In this document: positions 30,201-40,340 of the stretch, piece by piece
Layout: each line of letters begins with the position of its first letter
How positions within the stretch are numbered: position 1 is the stretch's first letter
Source: Blastomussa wellsi
Lineage: Eukaryota; Cnidaria; Anthozoa; Scleractinia; Plerogyridae
Reading direction: 5' to 3'
NCBI GenBank assembly: GCA_947652115.1
Contig: OX393568.1
Location: 8,940,521-9,004,520, forward strand
DNA: 64,000 bases
The notes under the pieces: model-generated
The model's database searches: none
The model's input: the letters and a program-made list of their open reading frames with translations, nothing else
Told to the model about the DNA's origin: nothing
Translations under genes and position numbers: made by a program

Positions 30201-31579
30201 GTATCAATCACTGGCCATGGCTTTTAGCGATGCTATCGCTGACAACTGGATTTGTACTTTATCTGTTAATAAAACCGCCGATCTTGAGATACTTTGGAAG
30301 ACAAATCTTTTGGTTTCGCAATCGACAAGGAGAGCAGATAAGAGAGGACTTGGGCCAACTCGATGAACACTCAGATAGTGGCTATCTTAAAATTACATTT
30401 TTCTTTTATCAAGCTGCCGAGTTACTGATTGTCACGTCATTAGGCAATCGGCTCCATAAGATTCCATTTATTTATGTTGCGGTTGATGCTTTCAACTTTC
30501 AAGTGCGATATCTTGATAAAGGAATAGGTTGTCCTGTTCCGGGACTCACTGTAGTAACGAAGGAGTTGCTTCTTTCTGCTACGGTTTTGGTAACAATGGC
30601 GGAAGCTGTTATTCTTTATTGTATTCACATTGTTTTCAATGTGGTAAGGCAAAAACAAAGACCATCACTGCTGCGTTATATGGCTGTAGTCTTGGAAATA
30701 CTGTTGCTAGGTTACGAGCGGTTGGCCGAAACGTCACTTAAGCTTATGCACTGTGTCTCTATTGGAACAGAGAAACGCCTCTTTTTCAATGGTGAAATTG
30801 TATGTTGGCAATGGTGGCAATACATACTACTTGCCTACATTGTAGGTTTCGTTGTCCCTTTCATCATTGTCCTTTATTGCGGTTCGTCCATGCTTTATAG
30901 AGCGTCTATTTCAGTCGAAGAGTTTCTCAGCGCTTGTATATTTCCATTGCCATTTCTCATTTACTGGTTTGTAAAGAAGGCGCTGAAAAGGAACGATAAC
31001 AATTCCATGAGCGCACAAATTAACAGCAAAGAAATTTTGGAAATACTACATGGTCCGTTTCGTCAGCCAACCGACAACGACACAGGAACGCTATACTGGG
31101 AAAGTGTTTTGATTTGTCGACGGTTCATGTTGCTTGCTTGTCATGCTTTCATTACCAATCTAATGTTTCGTATGATTTGTATAACTGGTACCTGTGTTCT
31201 CATGTTACTCCACCACCTGTTAAAGAGTCCATATCGTGATCCTATTGCCAATAAAGCTGAAACATTCTCTTTGCTGACCTTAGTGATGATGGCAGTGATT
31301 AACCTTACAAAAGCAACTCTTGTCTCGTTTGGTACAAGTATTGATGGTCCAACGAAGCCTTACATGGAAAAACTTGAGTGGGCTGAGTTATGTGCTTTAG
31401 CGTTTGTACCAGCACTACTGACCATTGTACTCGGTTTTGCCACTTTATCTCAACTTGTTCGACTACTGTTGTTCCTGGCAAGGAAAATAATTCGCTGTGT
31501 ACGGTGGCCTCCAACAGTGTCATTTCGGTTCACAAGACAAAAAGATAGACCCCTTCTGGATATTACTGAAGAGGATTGA
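27273..31579 (+). CDS. Large multi-pass membrane protein with beta-helix ectodomain (host gene, main exon)
   Basis: The 1403-codon frame from the ATG at 27368 is also open upstream to a splice acceptor (tttctatag at 27264-27272), and the sequence there looks coding (Cys-containing NCGSSSKPC). This is therefore probably a downstream exon of a gene whose signal-peptide exon lies further left. Residues 1 to about 800 have many Asn-X-Ser/Thr sites and repeated short beta-strand segments like a parallel beta-helix (pectin-lyase-like). Residues about 820-945 are a Cys-rich module similar to TNFR/EGF-like repeats. From about 948 on there are eight or nine hydrophobic segments. The family is common and unnamed in cnidarians, as far as I know. 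A receptor or channel role is inference. Confidence 0.82.
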
Positions 31580-31785
31580 GTTTAATTACTGGTGATCATG
31601 GCTTAAATTTATCGCAGTAACTTGCAGTTCATCGGCTTATTTAATTTTTTTAGCGTTTCAGGCATATAAGGACTCTGAGCCCAATGGTTCATGTCCTTAA
31701 TTTATTCACCAAGGAGCGATGCTTAAGGCTAAGATATGTAGAAGCAGAGATACGTTTTCATCAATGACAGTTTGTCGTATTTGCA

Positions 31786-31791
31786 AATAAA
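31786..31791 (+). terminator. Polyadenylation signal AATAAA
   Basis: AATAAA lies about 210 bases after the stop codon of the membrane-protein gene, in an AT-rich context. Confidence 0.5.
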
Positions 31792-31799
31792 AGCTCATA

Positions 31800-33900
31800 A
31801 CTATTTAGCGCTGGGAAAACTGTTTTTTTTATGGAGCTAGTACTGATCTGCTTGAATACGTCTTATTTCCTTTTATATAATAACAAAATCAATGCGCGCG
31901 CTCTGAATGGTCAATCAGCTATGGTTTATTGTGCCGGTAAACCCATGGAAAATCGCGCTTCTTCTGAATTACTCGAAAAGTTTGTAAATCACTCGCCTGC
32001 GGCTTGTGATTTTCAAGCTTTTCTCGTGTTCTCCCAAACATCCCGCGTGGGTTATTACCCCTATAAACCCACAGTGTGGTCTATTGCTTAATACAAACTT
32101 TGTCTTGCACGCGCTCACATACGTCAGCTCATAAGAAAATATAGCAACTTTTAAAGCTTCTATTACAACACTTCTTTCTTTTAAATGTTTCTTCAGTCAA
32201 TTAGCTACAGAAACGGTTCGACGTTCAAGCTTTTAATTTCCTTAGTTTGCCAATAAACATGTCTTTGAATGAGAAGCGTAGTGGCATCGTGTGTCAGATC
32301 TTTTACCAGATGTTCTCTTCGGGGGCTTGAGAAGACCTGGGTATAAGATTACATGATATCGGCATGGCTTGCAGGTCCCGGCCGTTAAGAGTCCTAAGAA
32401 AAACTCGCAACACACTCGTTTCAGTATAATACTGTTCTCCAACCTATCCTGGTAGCGCATGCGTAATTTTATTCATCCAATTCAGTGCAGCTTCCCGTGC
32501 ATCACATTACGTAGGTCGAAGAAAAAGAAGTGTGAATTTTCCCTTCACGTCAGCATATACGTAGTACAAGATCACGCGGTCATAATGGTGTGGAACTCGC
32601 AGCGGTACGAGTTTTCACACCCCCTATGTTTTAAACTGTTTTTGATCCTCTCATGCTATTTTTTCTCAAATTTCCTCACACTGCCTTCTCCAATACCACT
32701 GACAATAAATAACTTTTTAATTATCCGCGCAAATGACGATGCAGCTCATTAACCAAACAGAATGGCGAACTCAGCGGACTTGGCCAGATGTTTCATATGA
32801 GGTGAGTAAACACCTTGGTACGAGATTAGATATCATGTAAACACTCCCTAACGCACCCAGGTACCAACTAATAAAGAGCTGACAATAGGGAACTTGTATG
32901 CAAGTAATGCATAAATGTAAATATTCTCTAACTCGCCCCAGAATAAAACGTGTGAACGAATAAAGAGCCTCGAATGGAACTCGCAGCGGTATGAAAGCCA
33001 TTCCAGTCATTATCATGTAAACACCTCCATTATGGTAATGTACCATTTCGTTCGCATTTTCTAAAATCGAAAACAGTGTGTAAAAAATGTTTTGCATAGT
33101 GCTAACCTCGTATTAACCGAGCGCGAGGGCCGTTCTGGGGAATATTACCCCGATGCATCTCGTGGCAGCACAGACCGGGAACAGCGAGGCTCGTAGATAA
33201 ACGATCCAGGTACAATATTCCCCAATGCGGCTCGAACATGTAGGTTATTATACGGCACTCGGGTCATGTATGCTTGTTTACTTTTCTGTTAAGGACGGTG
33301 CCTCTTTTTGTTACTGCGCACACGTTCTGCGCACACGCAACACATCAATCACACTGGATGCGCGCGATTGTGGAATTTGCTCGCTCAAATTCAACAATGC
33401 AACCAAGCGTGCGACTAAAATATAAGAAAAAAATTATGTTGCTGCGAAATCCAGTTTATGGAAGTAAATAAACCACTAACTGCTAACCGATAAAAATGAC
33501 TCAACTTAACAGTTAAAAAAGAAAGCGTTAATCGCTCAAACGCAACCGGCCAACTGCGTGCTACCTATGGGCCTTGGCGCAGTACACGCGTGAAACTTGC
33601 GCGAGACGCAAACATCTTTTTTGCTGGGGAGGGGACGAGAAAATTGTAACAGATTCAAAAGCGACTTCATAGAACCAGGAAACAACTCAAACTTTTAAAA
33701 ATGCGTGGTGACCACTAATTTTTATTTTATGAAATGGAAGTGGTAAGTCTATAGAACATACGATTAAATTGTCATTTAGTGCAAAAGTTGTCTTGGATGT
33801 TTTTAGGCCGTGCGAGTGAATTGTTTGAGTACAAAATGGCCCAAATGTAATAATTTTGTTAATAAAAGCGTGGATCACGCAGTTTCAAAGACAGTATTGT
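31800..33900. other. No gene recognised
   Basis: Only short ORFs without domains occur here. The phrase ggaactcgcagcggta appears near 32593 and again near 32977 in similar surroundings, which suggests pieces of one dispersed repeat. An inverted pair ggggaatatt/aatattcccc lies near 33138 and 33213. Confidence 0.6.
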
Positions 33901-33904
33901 TAGT

Positions 33905-34412
33905 TCTTTTCGAGATTGTTATATCACAGGCGGCTCAGACGTTGTTTGTGACTTACATATGTAATAATAATAATAATAATAATAATAATAGTAATAATAA
34001 TAATAGTAATAATAAACTTTATTTGAGTGTCAACTATATCTAGCACTGACAAATGTAAATGTTGGTTTTGTGGAGAGGGGAAAACCGGAGGACCCGGAGA
34101 AAAACCTGACGGAGCAGAGTAGAGAACCAACAAACTCAGCCCATATATGACGCCGGGGCCGGGAATCGAACCCAGGCCACACTGGTGGAAGGCGAGCGCT
34201 CTCACCACAGCCAACCCTGCTCCTCTAAACAGTATTGCGTTACGTTTTGAGCCATTTAAGAGAATGTATGAAAATGGTGAGAAAATCGCTCTAAATTCAA
34301 CTTGTAGCAAAGGATTTAAATAGCTTACATTCTCTTAAATGGCTCAAAACGTAACGCAATACTGTCACATACGTAATTCACAAACAACGTCTGGGCTGCC
34401 TGTGATTATATT
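33905..34412. mobile_element. Hairpin MITE with a SINE inserted in its left arm
   Basis: The right arm (about 34326-34408) is the reverse complement of two separate left-arm pieces. One is 34229-34268 (agtattgcgttacgttttgag onward) and the other is 33920-33962 (cacaggc...gacgttgtttgtga). The 265 bases between those pieces are a tRNA-derived SINE, so the SINE came later. Without it the MITE has arms of about 85 bases around a loop of about 60 bases. Confidence 0.75.
33962..34227 (-). repeat. tRNA-derived SINE with (TTA)n tail
   Basis: Read on the minus strand it starts with a tRNA-like head. An A box (tggtgagagcg) and a B box (ggttcgattcc) are spaced about 40 bases apart. A body follows and it ends in a run of TTA triplets (33962-34013 on the plus strand). 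This is the classic SINE layout. Confidence 0.8.
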
Positions 34413-34767
34413 TAATGTTGATTCTGTTAATGAAAAATTTAGTACTTTTAACTTTTCTTAAAAAATGTCACAGCAGCACTATTTCAAGATTTCAAACCTA
34501 ATTATCTCGAAAATTTGCGTGGTTACCCCTAATTTTCTTTTTTGGATTTCAATGGCCCTTGATAAGATACTTTTCTTGCATAGTCATCGGCCGGGCAAAA
34601 TACTTCACTATTAGGAGGCACAGTCCGTAAAACGCACGTTCAAGGGCTTCTGCCGTAACGTTATTTGATGCCAGGAGCAACTCAGTTACCACGATTTTGA
34701 AACAAGTTTATTAAATTGGAGTAATAATACGTTTACCTTTCGCAGTTCTGGTTGCCAATTTTGAAAT

Positions 34768-34924
34768 ATTGACCATTTTCGCATTGCCCATAATACACTT
34801 TGTTTACCCCCAAAATTTTGCATAACCTTTGTTTCCCAATTCTCCTGGGTATTACAAATGCTTATTCAAAATGTTGGGGGGGAGGTAAACAAGGTGTATT
34901 ATGGGCAATGCGAAAATGGTCAAT
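34768..34924. mobile_element. Short hairpin (foldback) repeat
   Basis: The 44-base left arm (attgaccattttcgcattgc onward, 34768-34811) is the near-perfect complement of the right arm (34880-34924). The loop holds ttgtttcccaattctcctgg and similar sequence. No coding capacity. Confidence 0.8.
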
Positions 34925-34959
34925 ACCCACTTTAGAAAGAGGTTCCTGAAGTGGGGGGA

Positions 34960-36050
34960 GGGTTCCAATCCCATTCCCCAGCCCAATTGTTTTCTAAATC
35001 CCACTTCCCAGTGTTCAAATCCCATTCCCACTGGCAGAATTCAGGAAAATCCCAGTATTACACATCGTATCGCTTCAAAATTGTGACTCAAAATACGGCA
35101 CAACAAAGACGCAAAAATTCACGAGGATTTGTGAAGATCTTCTGACAACAATAGGATCCTTTTAGACTGTACTGAAACAACACAAATAAAATTATTGGAT
35201 GAAGTTTTTTCATATCCGGCTTCGGATGATAACGCTTACCGAGATCTTGATTATTACGGTTTTATCATATATTACAGTTGTCAAGAAATAACGAGATTTT
35301 GCGCTTCTGCATAAAATATTTTAACACTTTAATATGCTAATTCCTTTTTGTCCTCTGGATCCTGAATGTTTTTGTTATACCCCAAAGTATTTGTGGAACG
35401 ATTCCTTTGCAACTTTGTCTCTCGAGATTGCCGACATTGTGGCCAACAAGAAGAAAGGCAGTTACTACCATGTATAATAAATATTAACTAGAGCATATTC
35501 GCTTGATCCGACTTGTATTCTTATTCTTCCAAGCCTGGTCGGACAGATCATGCTTGATGTTCTTTCAAGAGCGCTTTCTACCTATTCCTCGGAGACACTG
35601 CCACCAGGCGGTAGAAGTAGTGGGATTTTGGCATTAGAACTATGCTTCCGCCAATTTTGTGCCATAAAAATACGCATGCTCTGTAAAACTTGGCTTTACT
35701 CCCACAATTTCAATACATACACCACTATACACAACTATTATTCACCACAAGTCGAGGCCGCTGATTCGGGAAAAATAAAACGTGCCAGCTAAACATACTA
35801 AAAATTGACACGATCAAGGCGCTAGAACAATTTTCTGACGTTTCTCAATCCAGGAAACAAGTGATTTCTCGCATGGTCATGGGTACAAGATATTTGTCCC
35901 ATTCCCAATTTCCCAGTGGAAAAACAGGCCAATCCCAGTTCTCATTTTATCCCTTCAGGACCCTCTAGAAAACAAAATATGCAAAGAACCAATCAGAACG
36001 CTCGGATTAGAATCCAATGTTATACTGCCGTCATCAGCCGAGAATCCTAA
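34960..36050. other. No gene recognised; scattered repeat fragments
   Basis: Short motifs such as aatcccattccc and ttcccagt recur near 34970-35060 and 35895-35940, in a style typical of decayed repeats. The rest shows no domain or RNA gene. Confidence 0.5.
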
Positions 36051-36052
36051 CA

Positions 36053-36150
36053 GGCCCTGACTCGTCCCCAGTCGTCTACTGTGAGAAAATAGCTAGACGC
36101 AATGAATGATGGGAGGGAGGAAAGGCGGGAGACGACTGGGAAATCCTGTT
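36053..36150 (+). repeat. Dispersed repeat, copy 1 (ccccagtcgtct type)
   Basis: It contains gtccccagtcgtct, aatgatgggagggagg and gagacgactggg. The reverse complement of this layout recurs at 53605-53712 (agacgactggggac, cttcccatcatt, agtcgtctctgac). Each copy is itself bounded by inverted gacgactg boxes, as a small MITE would be. Confidence 0.5.
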
Positions 36151-37293
36151 TCAAAGATGGCGGAAGGAGTGATGGCGGCGCTAAGGGCGCTATTGAAAGA
36201 GAACACTTTCTGGCGCTTTATGATGCAACAAACTGCACTTTGGTAATATATCTAACATTCCGGACATTTTGTTTATATATCCATCACAATATTATCCGCA
36301 AATCAACACATGTGACGTCATAAAATTCTGAAATCAAAATTCGCTAGGCCTGCTAAATTTTCGTTGCCACTAGGTGTAAGACTAACTAAAAATATAACTT
36401 TTCTAAAATTTTCAGCTCGATATTACCCTTCGTTTTGAAAACAGAGCATCTTGAATATTTGAGTTCTCGGCCGTATGTGACATCAAGCTGAGAACCGCCA
36501 CATTTCGATTTTCAGATGTTTGATGTATGAGTCATACTGAGTGGTCGCTATTATAGCATAGCTGAATTCCAGATGGTTTCGCGTGTATCACGTCGGCCAT
36601 ATTTGTGCCCCTCGCAAGGTCACAAATATGGCATCTCCATACTAAACTTTGTAAATTTGCGTTGAACGTTTCGGCAAATAACTCGCGAATGGGACACCGC
36701 ACAGGCCTGAGCCTTGGAGAAAAGTTTTATTTATTAATCATCTACACTAGCTGAAATTCTAAGCTTCTGTAGTTGGATTGTTTCGAATTTAGTTTTTGAT
36801 AGCGTGACAGTGAAAACCACCAATACAGAGACCTCAGACTAACTAAACCGTTTTGTAATGAACTTAAGATAAGAGTCTACAGTCATGTGTTTTTGTCTGA
36901 CGATTTCCTGTTGGGTCAAATTTCCTGTTGGTTACTCTTATCCCCAGTCAAACCTAAAAATTCCTTCTTTATTGCATTGAGGACTATCCGTCTGCCAAAC
37001 TAGACTACAGCAAATTTATGATGAATATAAGCTCAATGATACCCGACTTCAGTCAATCCACGGGCACAAGCGCAGCCGCCAGAGCATTCTAGTTTTCGAC
37101 TCTTTTGAATCATTTCCCTATAATCATGTTTCAACATATCGCCGAAAAGTTGCAAGCTTTTTCGGCCCAATTTTTTTCTGAAAACGAGCTGCTCAGCTTT
37201 TTCATGGAATAAATCACGGGAATAAATCGTCGCGGCATTCGCAGCGTGATCATGTTGTTACCATCAACGTAAGGACACCGCTCATAAACACAA

Positions 37294-37397
37294 CACAATA
37301 ACTTTAATGGCGGCGAGCGAAAGACCACGAGGTCTGATTACATAACACTAAGTCACGTGATACAGAAATGCATGCTAATTTATGCAGTATCACAACA
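37294..37397 (-). repeat. 3' LTR of outer gypsy element
   Basis: This 104-base LTR reads tgttgtgatactgc on the coding strand at its start. The adjacent purine run (caaaggggaaga on the coding strand, 37398-37409) is a fitting polypurine tract. Confidence 0.82.
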
Positions 37398-37474
37398 TCT
37401 TCCCCTTTGTAAAGAAAGTGTCTCAACTGAGTCTTGTAAAATGCGGTTGAGTTTCTTAGTAAAATAAACAATTT

Positions 37475-37913
37475 TCAAAATAAAGTTTCTAACAAAGTAT
37501 ACAGTGTAAGTCGCAAAGTCCTGAAAATGGGCTGGTGTTTTTACAATACGACCACTCCTTGTAACAGTTGGAGGGGAGGCAACTTCCACATGTTCAGCAG
37601 CAGGTTTCACAACAGGAGGTTTCACAACAGGTGGGGGTCTGTTTGTAGAACTGACTGCAGAGGCTCAGCTACTGGTTTCGCAACAGGGTGGAAATCTGAC
37701 TGCGGCACTGATCGCAGCTGTCGGCGATTTCGTCGGTAGGTTTGACCACCCGATGCAACCACATAAGAACGCGGGCAATTCATTTTCTTGCAAACAACTT
37801 CTGACCAAGTAGATTCTTTTGATCTCTTTATCCTGACAGTCTGTGCAGGTTGTAACTCAGTAATGCTGTACCTTTCAGGTTGTAGTAGAAAGCCTGCTTT
37901 TGCTTAGAGTTAA
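37475..37913 (-). pseudogene. Outer gypsy element, C-terminal polyprotein remnant
   Basis: ORF 37380-37625 contains a TRSGR motif followed by a Pro/His-rich segment. The inner gypsy has the same TRSGR motif near its C-terminus, after the integrase. The stretch 37626-37913 between this piece and the integrase is degraded, with Pro/Val repeats visible but no long frame. Confidence 0.55.
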
Positions 37914-38831
37914 TCAGTTTATCTTGAACATCCTGTGGAGAAACTTAGGCTCTAGTTGTTTACTTGACAGCGGTAACAAATTGCGTGTTCTCCTACTGAA
38001 CAGCCTTTGCGCTGGGGATGAACCAATTTCCGTAGGCGTGTTACGATAGTCTAGGAGGGCAAGATAAGGGTCAAACTTTCCACGCACAGCCTTCCTCGTG
38101 ATGTTTTTACAGATTTTTACCGCACTTTCAACCTTTCCGCTACTTTGGGGGTTCTGTGGAGAGGAAGTGATGTGTTGAAAGTGCCAGTCACTTGCAAACT
38201 TTGCAAACTCTGCAGAAGCATATTGTGGTCCATTGCCAGAAATGACAATTTCCGGAATTCCATGCCGGCTAAACTGCATTTTCAACTTCTCAATAACAGT
38301 TCTGGAATCTGTCATGTTAAGCTTATCCACCTCGAAGAAAGAAGAATAATAATCAACAGCAATCAGGTACTGACGCTGATCAAACACGAACAGATCTGTG
38401 CCAACCTTTTGCCAAGGCCTTGAAGGGATTTCATGGGGCATTAGCGGCTCTCGAGGCTGTACTGGCTTGTACAAATCGCAGATGTCACACTTGAGAATGA
38501 AATCTTTAAACTCGGCATTCAAGCGCGGCCAGTAAAACACTTCTCTGGCTCGTCTAAGGCAGCCTTCAATACCAAGATGCGACGAATGGACCCTTTCCAT
38601 CATTTCCTTTCTTAACTTGGCAGGTACAATGAGGCGCTCGCCCTTAAACAGCAAACCATTTTGGGCTGTGATTTCGTCTCGAAACTGGAAGTATGGCTTG
38701 ATCTCAGCTGGAACGTCATCCAGAGTGTTAGGCCAACCTTCTAGGACAGTGGACATGAGGATGTGAAGGGTGTCATCCGAGACGGTGCCCTCTTTGAATT
38801 CCTTCAGTCGTGCTTCTGAAATGGGGAGATT
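37914..38831 (-). pseudogene. Outer gypsy element integrase
   Basis: The frame begins in the H2C2 zinc-binding domain (HSSHLGIEGC, then CDICDLYK) and runs through the DDE core: GTDLFVFD, SGNGPQYAS and KVESAVKI for the three acidic residues. At the second position the usual Asp next to Asn-Gly-Pro is replaced by Gly (SGNGPQ in place of a D-N-G-P pattern), so the catalytic triad is probably damaged. A stop (TAG on the minus strand, 38832-38834) separates it from the RT/RNase H part in the same frame. The C-terminus is truncated at 37914. Confidence 0.82.
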
Positions 38832-39790
38832 CTATACAAGTACTATCTCCTCTAGCTCATTGCAAAACCCGGTCTGTGTGGGAGGGTCGTCTAGATAGGC
38901 TCGGGACAGAGGATCAGACATAACCATCAAGCTTCCTTTTTGATACTTAACATCAAGGTTGTAACGCTGTAAGCGCAACAGCATCCTCTGAAGACGCTTG
39001 GGAGCAGAACCAAGGTCCTTATTGAAGATGGCTTCAAGGGGTTGATGAGCTGTTTTAACATGCACCACATCTCGACCATACAGGTACGTATCAAACCTCT
39101 CACAAGCAAAAACAACTGAGAGAAAATCCTTTCCAATCTGAGGGTAGCAAATTTCAGCTGGAGTTAGAGCTCTTGAGGCAAATGCAACTGGCTGACCCTC
39201 CTGAAGTAAGGGGGCGCCAAGTCCACTGAGAGATGCGTCACTTTCAATTGTGACTTCCCGATTAACATCATAAAACTTCAACACTGGAGCTTCACAAACA
39301 AGACTCTTGATACTTTGGACAGCTTCATCATTAACAGACGGCCAACACCATTCAGCATCCTTAAGCTCCAGTCGCCTTAATGGTTCGCATACACACAGGT
39401 TTGGTAAGAACTTTGCTAGGTAAGTAGCAATGCCAAGAAATCTTTTCAAGGATTTGACATCTGTCGGGACAGGCATGTCACGTATGACACGTAGTTTGTT
39501 TGGATCAGTCACAACACCATCCGCTGTGAGAAAATGGCCCATGGATGGTACGCGTGATAGGCGAAGCTTAATCTTCTGAAGATTAAGTGTCAGATTCAAC
39601 TCACGGCATCTTTGCAGAAAGGCGATTAAATTCTGATCATGATCCTTCACAGCTTCATCTACTGTGTCTCCAAATCCACAAACCAGGAAATCATCAGCAA
39701 TTACTTCAACTCCTTGGAGACCCTCAATGGCTTCATGCATCTTCCGCTGCCATATCTTATTAGAGCGTCCGACGAATTTCCCCATTGAAA
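38832..39790 (-). pseudogene. Outer gypsy element reverse transcriptase (C-terminal part) and RNase H
   Basis: The frame starts inside the RT palm, just before the active-site motif VIADDFLV, so the fingers and the first Asp are missing. It continues through the RT connection (SMGHFLTADGV, KRFLGIATYLAKF) and RNase H (ESDASLSGLGAPL, then AFASRALTPAE). Upstream of about 39790 the sequence switches to gag, showing that protease and the N-terminal RT were deleted. The sequence resembles the inner gypsy RT, so both belong to one clade. Confidence 0.83.
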
Positions 39791-39994
39791 GGTTTCGTAC
39801 ATGTCCATTCCTTCTTTGCCGATCACATTTAACAACGAAGCCACCCGAACTTCCCGTGCTTTCTTGTGAATGCCAGCCGCTAGCTCGTAAAACTTCCATT
39901 CACGACGAAATGATTTCCAATTCTCTCCTTGATGCAAACGGTCGGAAAGATTCAACGGCGAGGGAATATTCGCAGTAGTACTAACAGCAACCAT
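39790..39994 (-). pseudogene. Outer gypsy element gag N-terminus
   Basis: Its start at 39994 (MVAVSTTANIPSP) lies right at the LTR boundary. The region encodes a Trp/Phe-rich helical segment like the start of the inner gypsy Gag (compare NWKLFQQSWQFY there). The frame then runs into sequence that is RT in another frame, marking a deletion junction near 39770-39790. Confidence 0.65.
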
Positions 39995-40045
39995 ACAATA
40001 ACTTTAATGGCGGCGAGCTAAAAACCACGAGGTCTGATTACATAA
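39994..40045 (-). repeat. 5' LTR of outer gypsy element, first half
   Basis: These 52 bases match 37294-37345. The other half, 53034-53085, lies beyond the inner element. CATAA at 40041-40045 is the target duplication for the inner gypsy. Confidence 0.82.
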
Positions 40046-40164
40046 TGTTATATGAAGTAGTTAGTTGGCTCCCATAGTGCTTTGGGAGGTGTGATAATAA
40101 ATGCATGGCTTCCTGCACGTACATCTTTCGTTGAGGTAATTTCAAGCTAGTATGCCCCAAAACA
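40046..40164 (+). repeat. 5' LTR of inner gypsy element
   Basis: This is a 119-base LTR, unusually short for gypsy. It is repeated at 52910-53028 with a single difference. Confidence 0.92.
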
Positions 40165-40182
40165 TGGTGTCAGAAGTAAACA
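40165..40182 (+). promoter_or_regulatory. Primer-binding site of inner gypsy element
   Basis: The sequence tggtgtcagaagt directly follows the LTR. It begins TGG, as a tRNA-CCA complement should. The tRNA identity was not determined. Confidence 0.65.
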
Positions 40183-40340
40183 AAATCAGTAAACACGTCT
40201 TCTAGGAGTAGACAAGTACAAGGAGAGTTATTTCATTGCAAGTTACTCCGTTTTTGCAGCGTAGCAGCGCGTTACGCATCGAGCACGTGGAAGTTCAGAG
40301 GCCGCCATTTTGGAACTGTGAGTACAAGGTTTATTTCATC

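Noticed and set aside
33962..34227. tRNA gene on the minus strand
   Set aside because: A and B boxes are present but the sequence continues into a SINE body and TTA tail and lacks a matching acceptor stem.
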